Part shown: positions 17,178 through 24,759 of the stretch, piece after piece | Numbering within the stretch: position 1 is the stretch's first letter | How the letters are laid out: the number at the start of each line of letters is the position of its first letter | Assembly (NCBI GenBank): GCA_025465385.1 | Contig: JAODNG010000433.1 | Location: 1 to 24,759, forward strand | Source of the DNA: Pseudonocardiales bacterium | GTDB lineage: Bacteria > Actinomycetota > Actinomycetes > Mycobacteriales > Pseudonocardiaceae | DNA length: 24,759 nt | Direction: 5' to 3' | Translations under genes and position numbers: made by a program | The notes under the pieces: generated by a model | Told to the model about the DNA's origin: nothing | Seen by the model: only the letters and a program-made list of their open reading frames with translations | Database searches by the model: none

Positions 17178-17605
17178 GATGCGTGGGCACCACACGTATC
17201 GCCGGGACCAGCGCTTCGTGGCGCCGTTGACAAGTATGTGCCCACTCTCTTGAGAAGGATATTCGTCTCGTAGGCAATCAGGCCGAGGTCGGCTTTATCA
17301 GAAGCCAGCACCGCAAGGCAAGCACCTCGCCCCGCAGCGGTCACAACCAAGAACGTATTATCCATCTCGACCAGTGTCTGCCGAACTCCCCCACCTTCGA
17401 AGTGCCGGGCGGCACCGCGGGCTAAGCCCTGAAACGCCGACGCTATCGCCGAAAGGTGTTCAGCATCTTCGTTCGACAAACTACTCGATCGGCCGACGAG
17501 CAAGCCATCGGCAGAAAGCACCACTACGCGATCAGTGGCAGCGACCCGTCCAACGAAGTCATCGAGCAGCCACCGTAGATCAATTGTTTTCGTCAGTTTT
17601 ACCAT
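17174..17605 (-). CDS. cvnB: CvnB-type roadblock/LC7 protein of conservon
   Basis: This 143-residue protein is a roadblock/LC7-domain protein. LRWLLDDFVGRVAATDRVVV and SADGLLVGRS form the typical first half, followed by AEHLSAIASAFQGLARGAAR, VRQTLVEMDNTFLVVT and GRGACLAVLAS. Roadblock proteins bind and regulate MglA-like GTPases, here presumably CvnD. The ATG at 17605 is supported by GAGGAA. The protein lies 37 bases after cvnA and overlaps cvnC by four bases. Confidence 0.93.
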   Translation of the reverse strand: MVKLTKTIDLRWLLDDFVGRVAATDRVVVLSADGLLVGRSSSLSNEDAEHLSAIASAFQGLARGAARHFEGGGVRQTLVEMDNTFLVVTAAGRGACLAVLASDKADLGLIAYETNILLKRVGTYLSTAPRSAGPGDTCGAHAS

Positions 17606-17642
17606 GGTTCCTCGTCGTTGAGACTATTCGTCCAGTCCCGAC

Positions 17643-20042
17643 TCACGACTGGGGCTTATCGCCATTGGTGCGACCACGCTCTGTTCCCCGTTGAAATGCA
17701 GAGAGAGTATTTTGGGCCCGCTTAGCTGCGAGGTCATAATCTCGCTCTGCGGTCTGACCTTCAGCACCCGCAGCCAACTCTGCTTGGAGTTGGCTTGCGA
17801 GGTGCTCCTGTGGACGACGCCGCGGTAGGGCGGGACGATCATCCGCACGCCCCGTGCCCTGAGGCGCCGTCTTCTCCGCACTGGTGTCAACCACAGAAGG
17901 CTGCGGCTCAGTGGTCCTAGCTTGCAGCTGCGACGACCCATTTTCGTGCAGTACGGCTTCGTCAACGATGGAGGGAGAAGTCGGATCCGGCGACTCGTCA
18001 GTGTGATCGCTTCCGTTCTGCTCACCTTCCGAGTGCCGGTCGCGCCTAGTGATCAATGCGCTAGGAACCAGCACGCCAGCCCGCACGCCGCCGTAAGTCG
18101 ACTCCGTCAGACTCACCCGCATGTCATGCTGATGGGCTAGGCGTGCCACCACGAAAAAACCAATCCGAGGGTCTTCAAGCAACGCCACTAGCCCGAAATC
18201 GGGCTGATCGCGGAACATCTTGTTGAGACTCTCCCGCCGCTCAGCCTCAATGCCGAGTCCCTGGTCCTCCACCTCGACGACCACGCCCTTACCGACTGGG
18301 TTGCCGCGCACCTCGATGGGAGATCCGGGAGGTGAGAAAGCGGTGGCGTTGTCGATCAATTCGGACAACAGATGGATAAGGTCGGCGACAGCACGGCCGT
18401 CCACCAGAACGTCAGGAACACGGGCGACCGTCACGCGGGTGTATTGCTCAGCTTCGGCGACAGCGCTGCGCACGATCTCAACCAGGGACACTGAGTTGCG
18501 CCACTGCCGGCCCAGCTGCCCGCCACCGAGAATGATCAGATTTTCCGCGTTCCGGCGTTCTCTGGTCGTCGAATGATCCAACTGGAACAACAGCTCGAGC
18601 TGGTCAGGGTTGTCGACCGCGCGCTCCGCCGCGTCGAGGACCTGCAGTTGGTGGTGCACGTTCGTTTGACTTCGACGTGCGATGTTGAGGAACACCGCGT
18701 TGATGCCCTCCCTTGTCTTCGCTTCTTGTACAGCCGCGGCCACAGCCGTCTGCTGCGCCTTGTTGAAGGCGGCAGCCACCTGCCCGATCTCGTCGTTCCC
18801 GTAATCCAGTTCGGGCACCTCGACAGCGACGTCGATCTGCTCACCGGCGCGGAGCCGCTCCACAACCTGCGGCAAGTGTTCATCGGCCAGTCTCAGTGTC
18901 TCTGTGCGGAGCCGGACCAACCGCCGGATAAGGTTGTTGCTGAGCCGAATCGCAATGATTACGACTGCCGCGATCACACACAGCGTCACCAGCGCAGCAA
19001 TAAGTGAACGGACAAGAGCAGTGCCGGCTCGATCCGCCTCCAACTTGGCTGCGTGAGCCCCCAGCGTGCCTAACCCCAGACTGCTGAGCATTGTCGCACT
19101 CTCGTGAGCCGCATTCTGCCAACCCTGGACGCTGACTGGGAGAACTGGTGGGTCGACTTGCGGTGGCTCAGCATTCGATGGTTGGATCTTGGATATTTCA
19201 GTCCTCGACGGCTTAGCGTTAAAGGAACTCCGTGCGCGTGCGGAGTACTCTTGCTCAACAACAGCATTTTCCTCGGCCGACAGCTGCTCCCACGCACGGG
19301 AGGAACGCAGTGCGCCGAGTTGGCTCTGCTGCTCCGTCAAACGGGGTGCGAGAGCATCCAATTCTGCACGGTAGCCTTGAGTTAGGTGATTGTATTCATG
19401 CAACTCTTCGTCCGTCAAACCGTCACCAGCCAACGCTGCGGCGGCGAGTGCATTAGCACGATCCAGCCAATCTGAAACACGTACCAGATCGGAGGCCATC
19501 GCCCGATCGAGGGCTACCTCCTTGTCGATAGAGTCTCTTCCGATGGCGCCCACGGCGAGAATCGTGGCGTCCGCGACCTCGTTATAGGAGCGGTACACGT
19601 CGAGGCGTGATATGTGACCAGCATCTATTGCCTGGCGGGTGGCAACAAGTTGCGGAAATTTCGCAGCAAAATTCCCAATTGCCGACTTCGCTCCAGACGG
19701 CATAGCGTCCGCAACTTGAGACGATATCGACCGGAACTGGGCCAGCGAACCATCCATGTCCTGGCGAGCCCGAGCCAAGGCCACGCGGTTCTCCGGGGCC
19801 GGATTGGAAACCGCCAGCATACTCGCACGGCGCTCTTGACTCATGGTGGGCATAAACGGCAATGCCATCTGGTAGCCCTGATCAAGCAGCTGCGCCCTGT
19901 CGCGCTCCTGTAGGGCGTTGACGAGCAAATACCCGCTCACGCCAACACCGAAAATCAAGAGCACCAGACTTGGGACCACCGCGATGACCAGCACGCGAAA
20001 TTTCAGCGTGGCACGGAAGCCGCGTTTATCGACGCTAATCAC
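17643..20042 (-). CDS. cvnA: CvnA-type membrane sensor with HATPase domain
   Basis: This is the large conservon sensor, 799 residues from the GTG at 20042. One membrane helix (VLVIAVVPSLVLLIFGVGVS) is followed by a long extracytoplasmic, nitrate-sensor-like helical domain. A second helix near residue 350 (LIAALVTLCVIAAVVIIAIR) leads to a HAMP-like linker. LFQLDHSTTRERRNAENL precedes the ATPase domain. N-box SELIDNATAF and G1 box VEDQGLGIE are present. The C-terminal 120 residues are polar and Pro/Gln-rich. The longest frame begins at a GTG at 20117 (824 residues), but 20042 has AAAGGGA in the right position. No receiver-domain partner is encoded nearby, as usual for conservons. Confidence 0.92.
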   Translation of the reverse strand: MISVDKRGFRATLKFRVLVIAVVPSLVLLIFGVGVSGYLLVNALQERDRAQLLDQGYQMALPFMPTMSQERRASMLAVSNPAPENRVALARARQDMDGSLAQFRSISSQVADAMPSGAKSAIGNFAAKFPQLVATRQAIDAGHISRLDVYRSYNEVADATILAVGAIGRDSIDKEVALDRAMASDLVRVSDWLDRANALAAAALAGDGLTDEELHEYNHLTQGYRAELDALAPRLTEQQSQLGALRSSRAWEQLSAEENAVVEQEYSARARSSFNAKPSRTEISKIQPSNAEPPQVDPPVLPVSVQGWQNAAHESATMLSSLGLGTLGAHAAKLEADRAGTALVRSLIAALVTLCVIAAVVIIAIRLSNNLIRRLVRLRTETLRLADEHLPQVVERLRAGEQIDVAVEVPELDYGNDEIGQVAAAFNKAQQTAVAAAVQEAKTREGINAVFLNIARRSQTNVHHQLQVLDAAERAVDNPDQLELLFQLDHSTTRERRNAENLIILGGGQLGRQWRNSVSLVEIVRSAVAEAEQYTRVTVARVPDVLVDGRAVADLIHLLSELIDNATAFSPPGSPIEVRGNPVGKGVVVEVEDQGLGIEAERRESLNKMFRDQPDFGLVALLEDPRIGFFVVARLAHQHDMRVSLTESTYGGVRAGVLVPSALITRRDRHSEGEQNGSDHTDESPDPTSPSIVDEAVLHENGSSQLQARTTEPQPSVVDTSAEKTAPQGTGRADDRPALPRRRPQEHLASQLQAELAAGAEGQTAERDYDLAAKRAQNTLSAFQRGTERGRTNGDKPQS

Positions 20043-20172
20043 ACCATTCCCTTTCCGAGGGCCCGTGACATGCACGCGTCGCACGCCGGGGGTGACCCTG
20101 TTTAGCTCCGTCGTCACCCCGAGGACATACGGAGGCGCGCAGCGTAGCGAGTCCCTGCAGGCGGTCAGACAT

Positions 20173-20188
20173 TAGGCCATTTGGCCTA
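20173..20188. promoter_or_regulatory. Perfect-arm palindrome between cvnA and the Cys-rich gene
   Basis: TAGGCCA-TT-TGGCCTA has perfect seven-base arms around two bases. It lies between the divergent cvnA gene and the cysteine-rich ORF, upstream of both. Its form is that of an operator for a dimeric regulator. I cannot name the regulator. Confidence 0.55.
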
Positions 20189-20350
20189 GTAACCGAGAGC
20201 AGCTCGCCACGGTGCCGCGGTCCACGGCGTCCAGCGCGGGTGTCTTCAGCCCCAGATCGGGGCGAAGCGCGCCGGGCAGAGGTTCGCCGCACCGCGAGCA
20301 GTCGGCGCCACGGGCACAGCGCGGCCCGGGAACGTTCGCATCACGGTGCT

Positions 20351-20977
20351 GTGGCTACACTCCGCGACGCTCTGAGATCGCTGGCTGGGTTCTACAACAA
20401 CAAGATCGCGCCATGCCGCCTGCCCCGGCCAGGTGGTGTGCACCGGATAGATCGGAGCGGTGTGGGCTGCTCGCACAGAGAGGGATGTCCCCTCTTCCCC
20501 CTGCTTAACTCCAGCTTACGCGGCTGGCGAGACTACTACTGCGACAGTGCGGATCGGTGGCACGACTGTGCCCGATACAAGCTGTCACGCACGGGCCAGC
20601 TCGTGCCGATCACGCTGCTGCCGAACGGGCACGACGCGCAGCTCCTAAGACCCGATCGCGGCGCCGACCGGTCCGGTCCGGCCGAACCGGGGCATGCACT
20701 CAAGCAGGCACCGCCGTCACAGCTCAGTTCCGGGTCACCGAAGACCGCGGTGCCCATGGCTCGGTTCGAAGCTGGGCCGGCACCGGCACCGGCACCGACC
20801 CGGCTTCTAGAGCCGTCACCACCTTCAGAGGTCCCGCAGCTCCTAGAGAGCCCGCCGGCGGTTCCGCAACCCCCGGGGCACCCACCGGCCCGATTGACGC
20901 GATCCGCGCGGCGAACGCACGGCTCGACGCGTCGCTGGTGGACCCGACTCACCGATTGGATGGCAGCTCCCGCATGA
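20351..20977 (+). CDS. Cysteine-rich small-domain protein with Pro-rich tail
   Basis: I do not know a name for this protein. From a GTG at 20351 it has 208 residues; the frame is open from 20240, but the extra part is Arg/His-rich and unconvincing. A compact domain near the N-terminus has APCRLPRP, GCSHREGCPLFPLL, WRDYYCDSADRW and HDCARYKLS, then LVPITLLPNGHDAQ. The five Cys are spaced like a metal or Fe-S site (C-x5-C and C-x8-C pairs). Similar CPLF...YC...CARY segments occur in small actinobacterial proteins, from memory. The rest is Pro/Ala/Glu-rich and ends in RRWWTRLTDWMAAPA. Its stop overlaps the ATG of the transporter gene (ATGA). In the last 300 bases the +1 frame also stays open, so a frameshift is possible. 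Confidence 0.55.
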   Translation: MATLRDALRSLAGFYNNKIAPCRLPRPGGVHRIDRSGVGCSHREGCPLFPLLNSSLRGWRDYYCDSADRWHDCARYKLSRTGQLVPITLLPNGHDAQLLRPDRGADRSGPAEPGHALKQAPPSQLSSGSPKTAVPMARFEAGPAPAPAPTRLLEPSPPSEVPQLLESPPAVPQPPGHPPARLTRSARRTHGSTRRWWTRLTDWMAAPA

Positions 20978-21630
20978 ACAACTACTGGCCCTGGTGGGCG
21001 GGCGCTATCGGGCTCGCCCTCGTCACCATCAACTACACCCTCACCACTGATCGGTCCCTCGGAGTGTCCTCAGCGTGGGATCGCGTCTTGCACTGGCGCG
21101 GCGAACGGCGCCTCGAACTGCTGGACGCCCAGTTCGCCGACGACCGCGCCCTCGTTGACGCTTTCGCTGCGGCCACCGCCGAGCAATTCGGAACCGGCCC
21201 TGGGGGCCCCACCTTGCCGGGCGCCGAGCGTGGCGACACGCAGGCACCCGGCCAGGACGTCGGGCCAGCGGCAGTTGAGAGTGCCCCGGTCGCGAGCCTG
21301 CGCCCGGCACCCGTGGTCACCCAGGCCGCCCTGCTCCTGTCGATTTTGCTCGGCGGATGGGTAGCGGCAGTCACCGCCGGCCGATTCGAGCTCCGCTTCG
21401 ACATGGGCAACGGTTACCGTGAACTCGTCACCGACAATCCGACCACCATGATCGCCGTGTTGTTCATTGGGGGCGTACTCGTCGGCTTTGGCACCCGCCT
21501 CGCCGGAGGGTGCAGCTCCGGTCACGGACTCAGCGGTTGTGGCCGGCTACGTCCGGTCAGCATTCTTGCGACCGCCGTCTTCTTCGGCACCGCCGTCCTC
21601 GTGTCGTTTCTGCTGTGGAAGGTGATCTGA
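20974..21630 (+). CDS. YeeE/YedE (TsuA-like) sulfur transporter, first half
   Basis: This 218-residue membrane protein carries the first half of a YeeE/YedE transporter, the family that includes the thiosulfate channel TsuA. It starts MNNYWPWWAGAIGLALVTIN, the usual first helix. A long hydrophilic stretch follows (about residues 23-112, with an Ala/Gly/Pro-rich part). Then come LLLSILLGGWVAAVTAGRF, TTMIAVLFIGGVLVGFGTRL, and the family signature AGGCSSGHGLSGCGRL, where Cys residues pass the sulfur compound by transient bonds. A final helix ends LVSFLLWKVI. The frame is open upstream to 20557, but 20974 is the family-like start and overlaps the upstream stop. No strong ribosome binding site is seen, which fits translational coupling. 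Confidence 0.82.
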   Translation: MNNYWPWWAGAIGLALVTINYTLTTDRSLGVSSAWDRVLHWRGERRLELLDAQFADDRALVDAFAAATAEQFGTGPGGPTLPGAERGDTQAPGQDVGPAAVESAPVASLRPAPVVTQAALLLSILLGGWVAAVTAGRFELRFDMGNGYRELVTDNPTTMIAVLFIGGVLVGFGTRLAGGCSSGHGLSGCGRLRPVSILATAVFFGTAVLVSFLLWKVI

Positions 21631-22046
21631 TGCGTACCCGAGGCGGGGTTCTCGTCGCCAACATCATCGCCGGGCTGGCCCTCGGCTACATCGTCGCCAA
21701 CATCGGGTTCGGTGACTACGCCGAACTGAACCGCATGTTCACCTTTCAGGATTTGCGCATGCTCCTCGCATTCGTCGGCGCCGTAGCGATCATCGTGGTG
21801 GTCTTCGCCGTGCTAGGGGTGCGCCGCACACCAGGACGCATCCACGCGGGCGTGATACCCGGTGCAGTGCTGTTCGGCACCGGCTGGGCGATCTCGGGTG
21901 GATGCCCGGCAATTCCGATCATCCAAGTCGCCAGCGGATACCTCCCCGCCATCATCACGATTGCCGGCGTCGCCGTCGGTATGTGGCTCTGCCAGTGGGC
22001 CAACGCCAGATACTTCCACCTCGACCGCGGCTCCTGCGGGCTGTAG
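21630..22046 (+). CDS. YeeE/YedE (TsuA-like) sulfur transporter, second half
   Basis: This 138-residue membrane protein is the second half of the same transporter. It has four hydrophobic segments: VLVANIIAGLALGYIVANIG, MLLAFVGAVAIIVVVFAVLG, the VIPGAVLFGTGWAISGGCPA segment with the conserved second-half Cys, and LPAIITIAGVAVGMWLCQW. Its ATG shares one base with the stop of the first half (TGATG), so both halves are produced together. Two-gene forms of this family are common in bacteria. It is the last gene of this short operon; the 279 bases to the MFS gene hold only a weak, His-containing small frame I do not call. Confidence 0.87.
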   Translation: MRTRGGVLVANIIAGLALGYIVANIGFGDYAELNRMFTFQDLRMLLAFVGAVAIIVVVFAVLGVRRTPGRIHAGVIPGAVLFGTGWAISGGCPAIPIIQVASGYLPAIITIAGVAVGMWLCQWANARYFHLDRGSCGL

Positions 22047-22325
22047 CGGTCCCAGCACCCCACGATGACCAGATGCACCTCACCGACGACCCGCAGCATC
22101 ATCACCCCCTCCACGCAGGAGGAAGCGCGGTCACGGTCAAGGACGTCGCCGTTACCCGTCCCGCACAGGTGCTGGTGATGATCTCCTCGCGGCGCGGTTG
22201 CGCGTCACGGGGCCGAGGGGTCGCCGGCCCGACCGGCCCGACCGGCGCGCTCCCGACCGCGGTGGCCCGGCGCGGTGATTATCTTTGCTGAGAACCGTGA
22301 CGGCCGGGGTAAGGGTGGGTGCGAG

Positions 22326-23672
22326 ATGGCGCAGGCCACGAAGGGCACAAAGGAGTTCGGCGACAAGGGTTTCCTGCGGCGGCTGACGCTGGCCACGGCG
22401 TGGGGTGAGGGCCTCGACGGGTTCGACCTTGGGGTGCTCAGCGTGGTGCTGGTGCCGCTGTCGAAGGAACTCGGGATCTCGTCGCTGTGGGCTGGCCTGA
22501 TCGGGGCGTCGTCGCTGGTCGGCATCTTTTTCGGCGCGCCGATCGGTGGTTTCCTCACCGACCGGTTCGGCCGCAAGCAGCTGTTCCTGGTCGACATCTG
22601 CCTGTTCGTCGTCCTCGGCGTGCTGCAGGCGTTCGTCGCCCAGGGGTGGCAGCTGTTTGTCGTGAGGCTCCTGCTGGGTATCGCCATCGGAGCCGAGTAC
22701 TCCATCGGCTCGTCGATGCTCTCGGAGTTCGTGCCGGCGCACGGGCGTGGCCGCCGGGTGTCCTACATGCTCGTCTTCTGGTACGGCGGCTATCTGTTCT
22801 CGGTGGTGGCCGCCTACGGCCTGCTGGACGGCCTGGGCTGGAGCTGGCGCTGGACGCTGGCCACCAGCGCGATCCCGGCGCTGGTCGTGCTGGCGCTGCG
22901 CATCGGGCTGCCCGAGTCGCCGCGCTGGCTGATGCTGCACGGGCGCACCGACGACGCCCGCGCGATCATCGACCGCTACCTGGGTGGCGAGGAGCACATG
23001 GCCGAGGCCGACTACGGCTCGGACACCAAGAACGAGGCCGGCTGGCGGCAACTGTTCGCCCGGGGGATGCGCTCGCGCACCTTCTTCGTCTGCACCTTCT
23101 ATATCTGCGTGGTGACGCCGTACTTCGCGATCTTCACGTTCGCCCCGAAGGTGTTCGAGTCGCTGAAGCTCAACGAGATGGCCGGCACGATCTTCGCCAA
23201 CAGCATCGCGTTCATCGGGGCGATCGTCGGCATGCTGACGATCGAGCTGATCGGGCGCCGAAAGCAGCTGATCGGCCCGTTCTGGGTCATGGCGGTGGCG
23301 TTGCTGGTAATCGGGCTCTGGGGCGGTGCTCCGCCGATGGCGCTGGTCGGTGCCTTCGCGGTCTTCGCGTTCTTCAACGCCATGGCCGGCAACCTCACCG
23401 CCGTGTACCCGATCGAGGTGTTCCCGACCGATGTGCGGGCCACCGGGGTGGGCATCGCCAACGCGGTCAGCCGGATCGGGGCAGCGGCGGGCACGTTCCT
23501 GCTTCCGGTCGGGATCGAGGCCATCGGCCTGCCGTGGTGCATGGTGATCGGGGCGGCGATGTGCGTGATCGGCGCCGTGGTGTCCCAGCTCCTCGCCCCG
23601 GAGACCACTGGCAAGTCGCTGAGCCACACTGGCGTGGTCACCCGGCTCTCGCCGGGGATCGCCCCAGCCTAG
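22326..23672 (+). CDS. MFS transporter (sugar/metabolite:H+ symporter type)
   Basis: This 448-residue membrane protein is a major facilitator with about twelve helices. The first domain has the cytoplasmic loop motif GGFLTDRFGRKQLF, then RLLLGIAIGAEYSIGSSMLS and PESPRWLMLHGR, which is the PESPR signature of the sugar/organic acid porter group. The second half repeats the pattern with IELIGRRKQLIG, and ends with YPIEVFPTDVRATGVGIA. The N-terminal AWGEGLDGFDLGVLS resembles aromatic-acid and sugar porters with an Asp in helix 1. The ATG at 22326 is preferred over a GTG at 22275 because the protein there begins in the expected place. The cargo cannot be fixed: nothing adjacent is metabolic. Confidence 0.9.
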   Translation: MAQATKGTKEFGDKGFLRRLTLATAWGEGLDGFDLGVLSVVLVPLSKELGISSLWAGLIGASSLVGIFFGAPIGGFLTDRFGRKQLFLVDICLFVVLGVLQAFVAQGWQLFVVRLLLGIAIGAEYSIGSSMLSEFVPAHGRGRRVSYMLVFWYGGYLFSVVAAYGLLDGLGWSWRWTLATSAIPALVVLALRIGLPESPRWLMLHGRTDDARAIIDRYLGGEEHMAEADYGSDTKNEAGWRQLFARGMRSRTFFVCTFYICVVTPYFAIFTFAPKVFESLKLNEMAGTIFANSIAFIGAIVGMLTIELIGRRKQLIGPFWVMAVALLVIGLWGGAPPMALVGAFAVFAFFNAMAGNLTAVYPIEVFPTDVRATGVGIANAVSRIGAAAGTFLLPVGIEAIGLPWCMVIGAAMCVIGAVVSQLLAPETTGKSLSHTGVVTRLSPGIAPA

Positions 23673-23865
23673 CTAGGGTTGCGTCGCCGACGGGATCGCG
23701 ATCGGCTCGCGTTTCGGGCCAACAGCAGCGTGGGCCTGGCGGTGGCCGGGAGCCTGCAGGGGCGGTAGGCTCAGTGTGTTGCCGAGGGTTTTTCGCGCAC
23801 GCCGTTCGGACGTGGCGTCTGCGGTAGCCGGTGGGCACGAGATACCCACGGAATTGGCTTTCGCC

Positions 23866-24612
23866 ATGTCGTCGCCGTCCCCACGGCCTTCTGATGGTTC
23901 GTCGTTGTCGGAATTGCAGGCATTGCTCTTCGAGAGCGACACCCTGCACCACTTTCTGGGCCGGCTGGCTCACCTCACGGCGCAAGCGTCGCCCGGGGTC
24001 AGCTCGTGCGGTGTCACGGTCCGTCAGAACTCCCGGGCGGTCACCCTGGCTGCCAGTGATGAGCAGGCCCTACGGATCGACCAGCTGCAATATGACCTGG
24101 ATGAGGGACCGTGCCTGGAGACCTTGGCGACCGGAAAGTCGCATTACATTGTCGACACCGCCACCGAGACGCGCTGGCCCCGTTTCTGCTCGGGCGCGCA
24201 CGAGCAGGGAGTGCGCTCGTGTCTGGGGCTGCCGCTGAATGGTCCTACCGGGCTGATGGGCGGCTACAACCTCTACTCGATGTGGCCTGACGGGTTCGCG
24301 CCCGACACTCGGGGGCAGCTGGAAGTGTTCGCCGGCAACGCCGCCGGCGCGGTCGCCGTGGCGATGAAACTGGCCGATCAGTCGCAGATGTCAGAAGACT
24401 TGCACGAGGCGTTGACCTCCCGCGCGGTCATCGATCAAGCTACCGGGATCATCATGGCCCAGCAGCGCTGCGGCGCGGCGGCCGCCTTCGACATCCTTCG
24501 CCGCGCCTCACAACACCGCAATATCAAGGTACGTGATCTGGCGGCTGAGATCGTCAGCCAGGTCAGCGGTAAGCCACCAGAGCCGGGCACCTTTCATCCC
24601 CGCCTCTCCTGA
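23866..24612 (+). CDS. GAF-ANTAR domain regulator (putative RNA antiterminator)
   Basis: This 248-residue protein joins a GAF sensor domain (about residues 20-165) to a C-terminal ANTAR RNA-binding domain (about 180-235). The GAF part includes QYDLDEGPCLETLATGK and RSCLGLPLNGPTGLMGGYNL. The ANTAR part is SRAVIDQATGIIMAQQRCGA, then AAFDILRRASQHRNIKVRDL and AAEIV, the classical three-helix pattern that binds twin six-base-loop hairpins in leader RNAs. The ATG at 23866 is chosen; a GTG at 23776 in the same frame would add 30 residues and has AGG in a fair position. A five-base inverted repeat (GTGGG/CCCAC, 23831-23849) lies just before the ATG. The ligand is unknown. Confidence 0.88.
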   Translation: MSSPSPRPSDGSSLSELQALLFESDTLHHFLGRLAHLTAQASPGVSSCGVTVRQNSRAVTLAASDEQALRIDQLQYDLDEGPCLETLATGKSHYIVDTATETRWPRFCSGAHEQGVRSCLGLPLNGPTGLMGGYNLYSMWPDGFAPDTRGQLEVFAGNAAGAVAVAMKLADQSQMSEDLHEALTSRAVIDQATGIIMAQQRCGAAAAFDILRRASQHRNIKVRDLAAEIVSQVSGKPPEPGTFHPRLS

Positions 24613-24619
24613 TCCAGAT

Positions 24620-24660
24620 CCTGGCTTGCCATCTGCCGGCGATGCCGGGCTCAGGCCAGG
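24620..24660 (+). terminator. Nested hairpin after the GAF-ANTAR gene
   Basis: CCTGGC (24620-24625) pairs with GCCAGG (24655-24660), and inside it CCGGC-GAT-GCCGG (24636-24648) forms a tight stem. It begins eight bases after the stop codon. No T run follows. It overlaps the end of the small minus-strand ORF at 24651-24716. Confidence 0.4.
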
Positions 24661-24716
24661 CACCGCGCTAACGCCTCAGCCACCGTGCTGAACCGAGAGA
24701 TGAACTGGTCTGCCAT
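24651..24716 (-). CDS. Very small ORF (21 residues) with ideal ribosome binding site
   Basis: An ATG at 24716 is preceded by GGAGGT at a spacing of four bases, the best Shine-Dalgarno match I noticed in the window. The frame reads MADQFISRFSTV and then AEALARCLA before a TGA at 24651-24653. I do not recognise the peptide; it could form a short amphipathic helix. It may be a leader peptide, a tiny independent protein, or the first codons of a gene whose remainder has been lost. It converges on the GAF-ANTAR gene. Confidence 0.4.
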   Translation of the reverse strand: MADQFISRFSTVAEALARCLA

Positions 24717-24759
24717 GGTGACCTCCAGTGCACGGAGCGCTAGTCGGCTCTGGGTTACC

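Noticed and set aside
22073..22291. A small plus-strand frame starting MHLTDDPQHHHPLH
   Set aside because: No ribosome binding site precedes it, and the second half degenerates into Arg/Gly-rich sequence. It may be untranslated.
22152..23627. A 491-codon minus-strand frame opposite the MFS transporter
   Set aside because: It is a His/Asp/Arg-rich antisense frame produced by high third-position GC. The plus strand clearly encodes the transporter.
22487..23827. A 446-codon plus-strand frame overlapping the MFS transporter
   Set aside because: It is an Arg/Gly/Ala-rich out-of-frame shadow of the transporter.
1..24759. CRISPR arrays, tRNA or rRNA genes, insertion sequences and phage genes
   Set aside because: I saw no regularly spaced repeats, no transposase or integrase domains, and no tRNA-like or rRNA-like segments.

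Overview
This window comes from a high-GC actinomycete, most likely a Pseudonocardiales-type genus (inferred from gene content, not proven). The basis is GC-rich third codon positions, frequent GTG starts, a DUF5709 protein, a complete 'conservon' (cvnA-D), a GAF-ANTAR regulator, and a phosphoribosyltransferase-erythromycin esterase fusion beside an Hsp20 gene, as in mycobacteria.

Region 1 (1-5942) is purine and ureide catabolism. The 3' end of a molybdenum hydroxylase (xanthine dehydrogenase type) on + meets, tail to tail, a tightly packed minus-strand operon. That operon runs NCS1-type permease, allantoinase, allantoicase, and a DUF6986 protein of the HpcH/CitE aldolase type. Together they would import a ureide or purine, hydrolyse allantoin to allantoate and then to ureidoglycolate, and perhaps process the glyoxylate-level product with DUF6986. 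No recognisable ureidoglycolate lyase is present.

Region 2 (5943-11882) is stress related. It holds an Ohr peroxidase, a long hairpin, a degenerate hexanucleotide repeat, a PRC-barrel protein, then Hsp20, the PRTase-Ere fusion, an alpha/beta hydrolase and a DUF5709 protein. A perfect 9-bp stem-loop with a six-base loop lies between hsp20 and the fusion gene.

Region 3 (about 12041-12795) is a decayed APC-family permease gene. It has an in-frame stop, frameshifts, an internal deletion and no N-terminal half.

Region 4 (12847-16101) is a TetR regulator divergent from a two-gene operon, an ABC1/UbiB-like kinase and a cytochrome P450, whose start and stop codons overlap. A palindrome sits in the short divergent gap.

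Region 5 (16205-20042) is a complete conservon on the minus strand: cvnA sensor ATPase, cvnB roadblock, cvnC DUF742 and cvnD GTPase. It meets the P450 tail to tail.

Region 6 (20118-22046) reads away from the conservon. A 16-bp perfect-arm palindrome is followed by a cysteine-rich protein with a Pro-rich tail, which overlaps (ATGA) a split YeeE/YedE (TsuA-like) sulfur transporter encoded by two genes. This is the least conventional part of the window.

Region 7 (22326-24759) has an MFS transporter, a GAF-ANTAR putative antiterminator, and a very small minus-strand ORF with a near-ideal ribosome binding site.

All functional calls rest on reading motifs by eye; no database search was possible.
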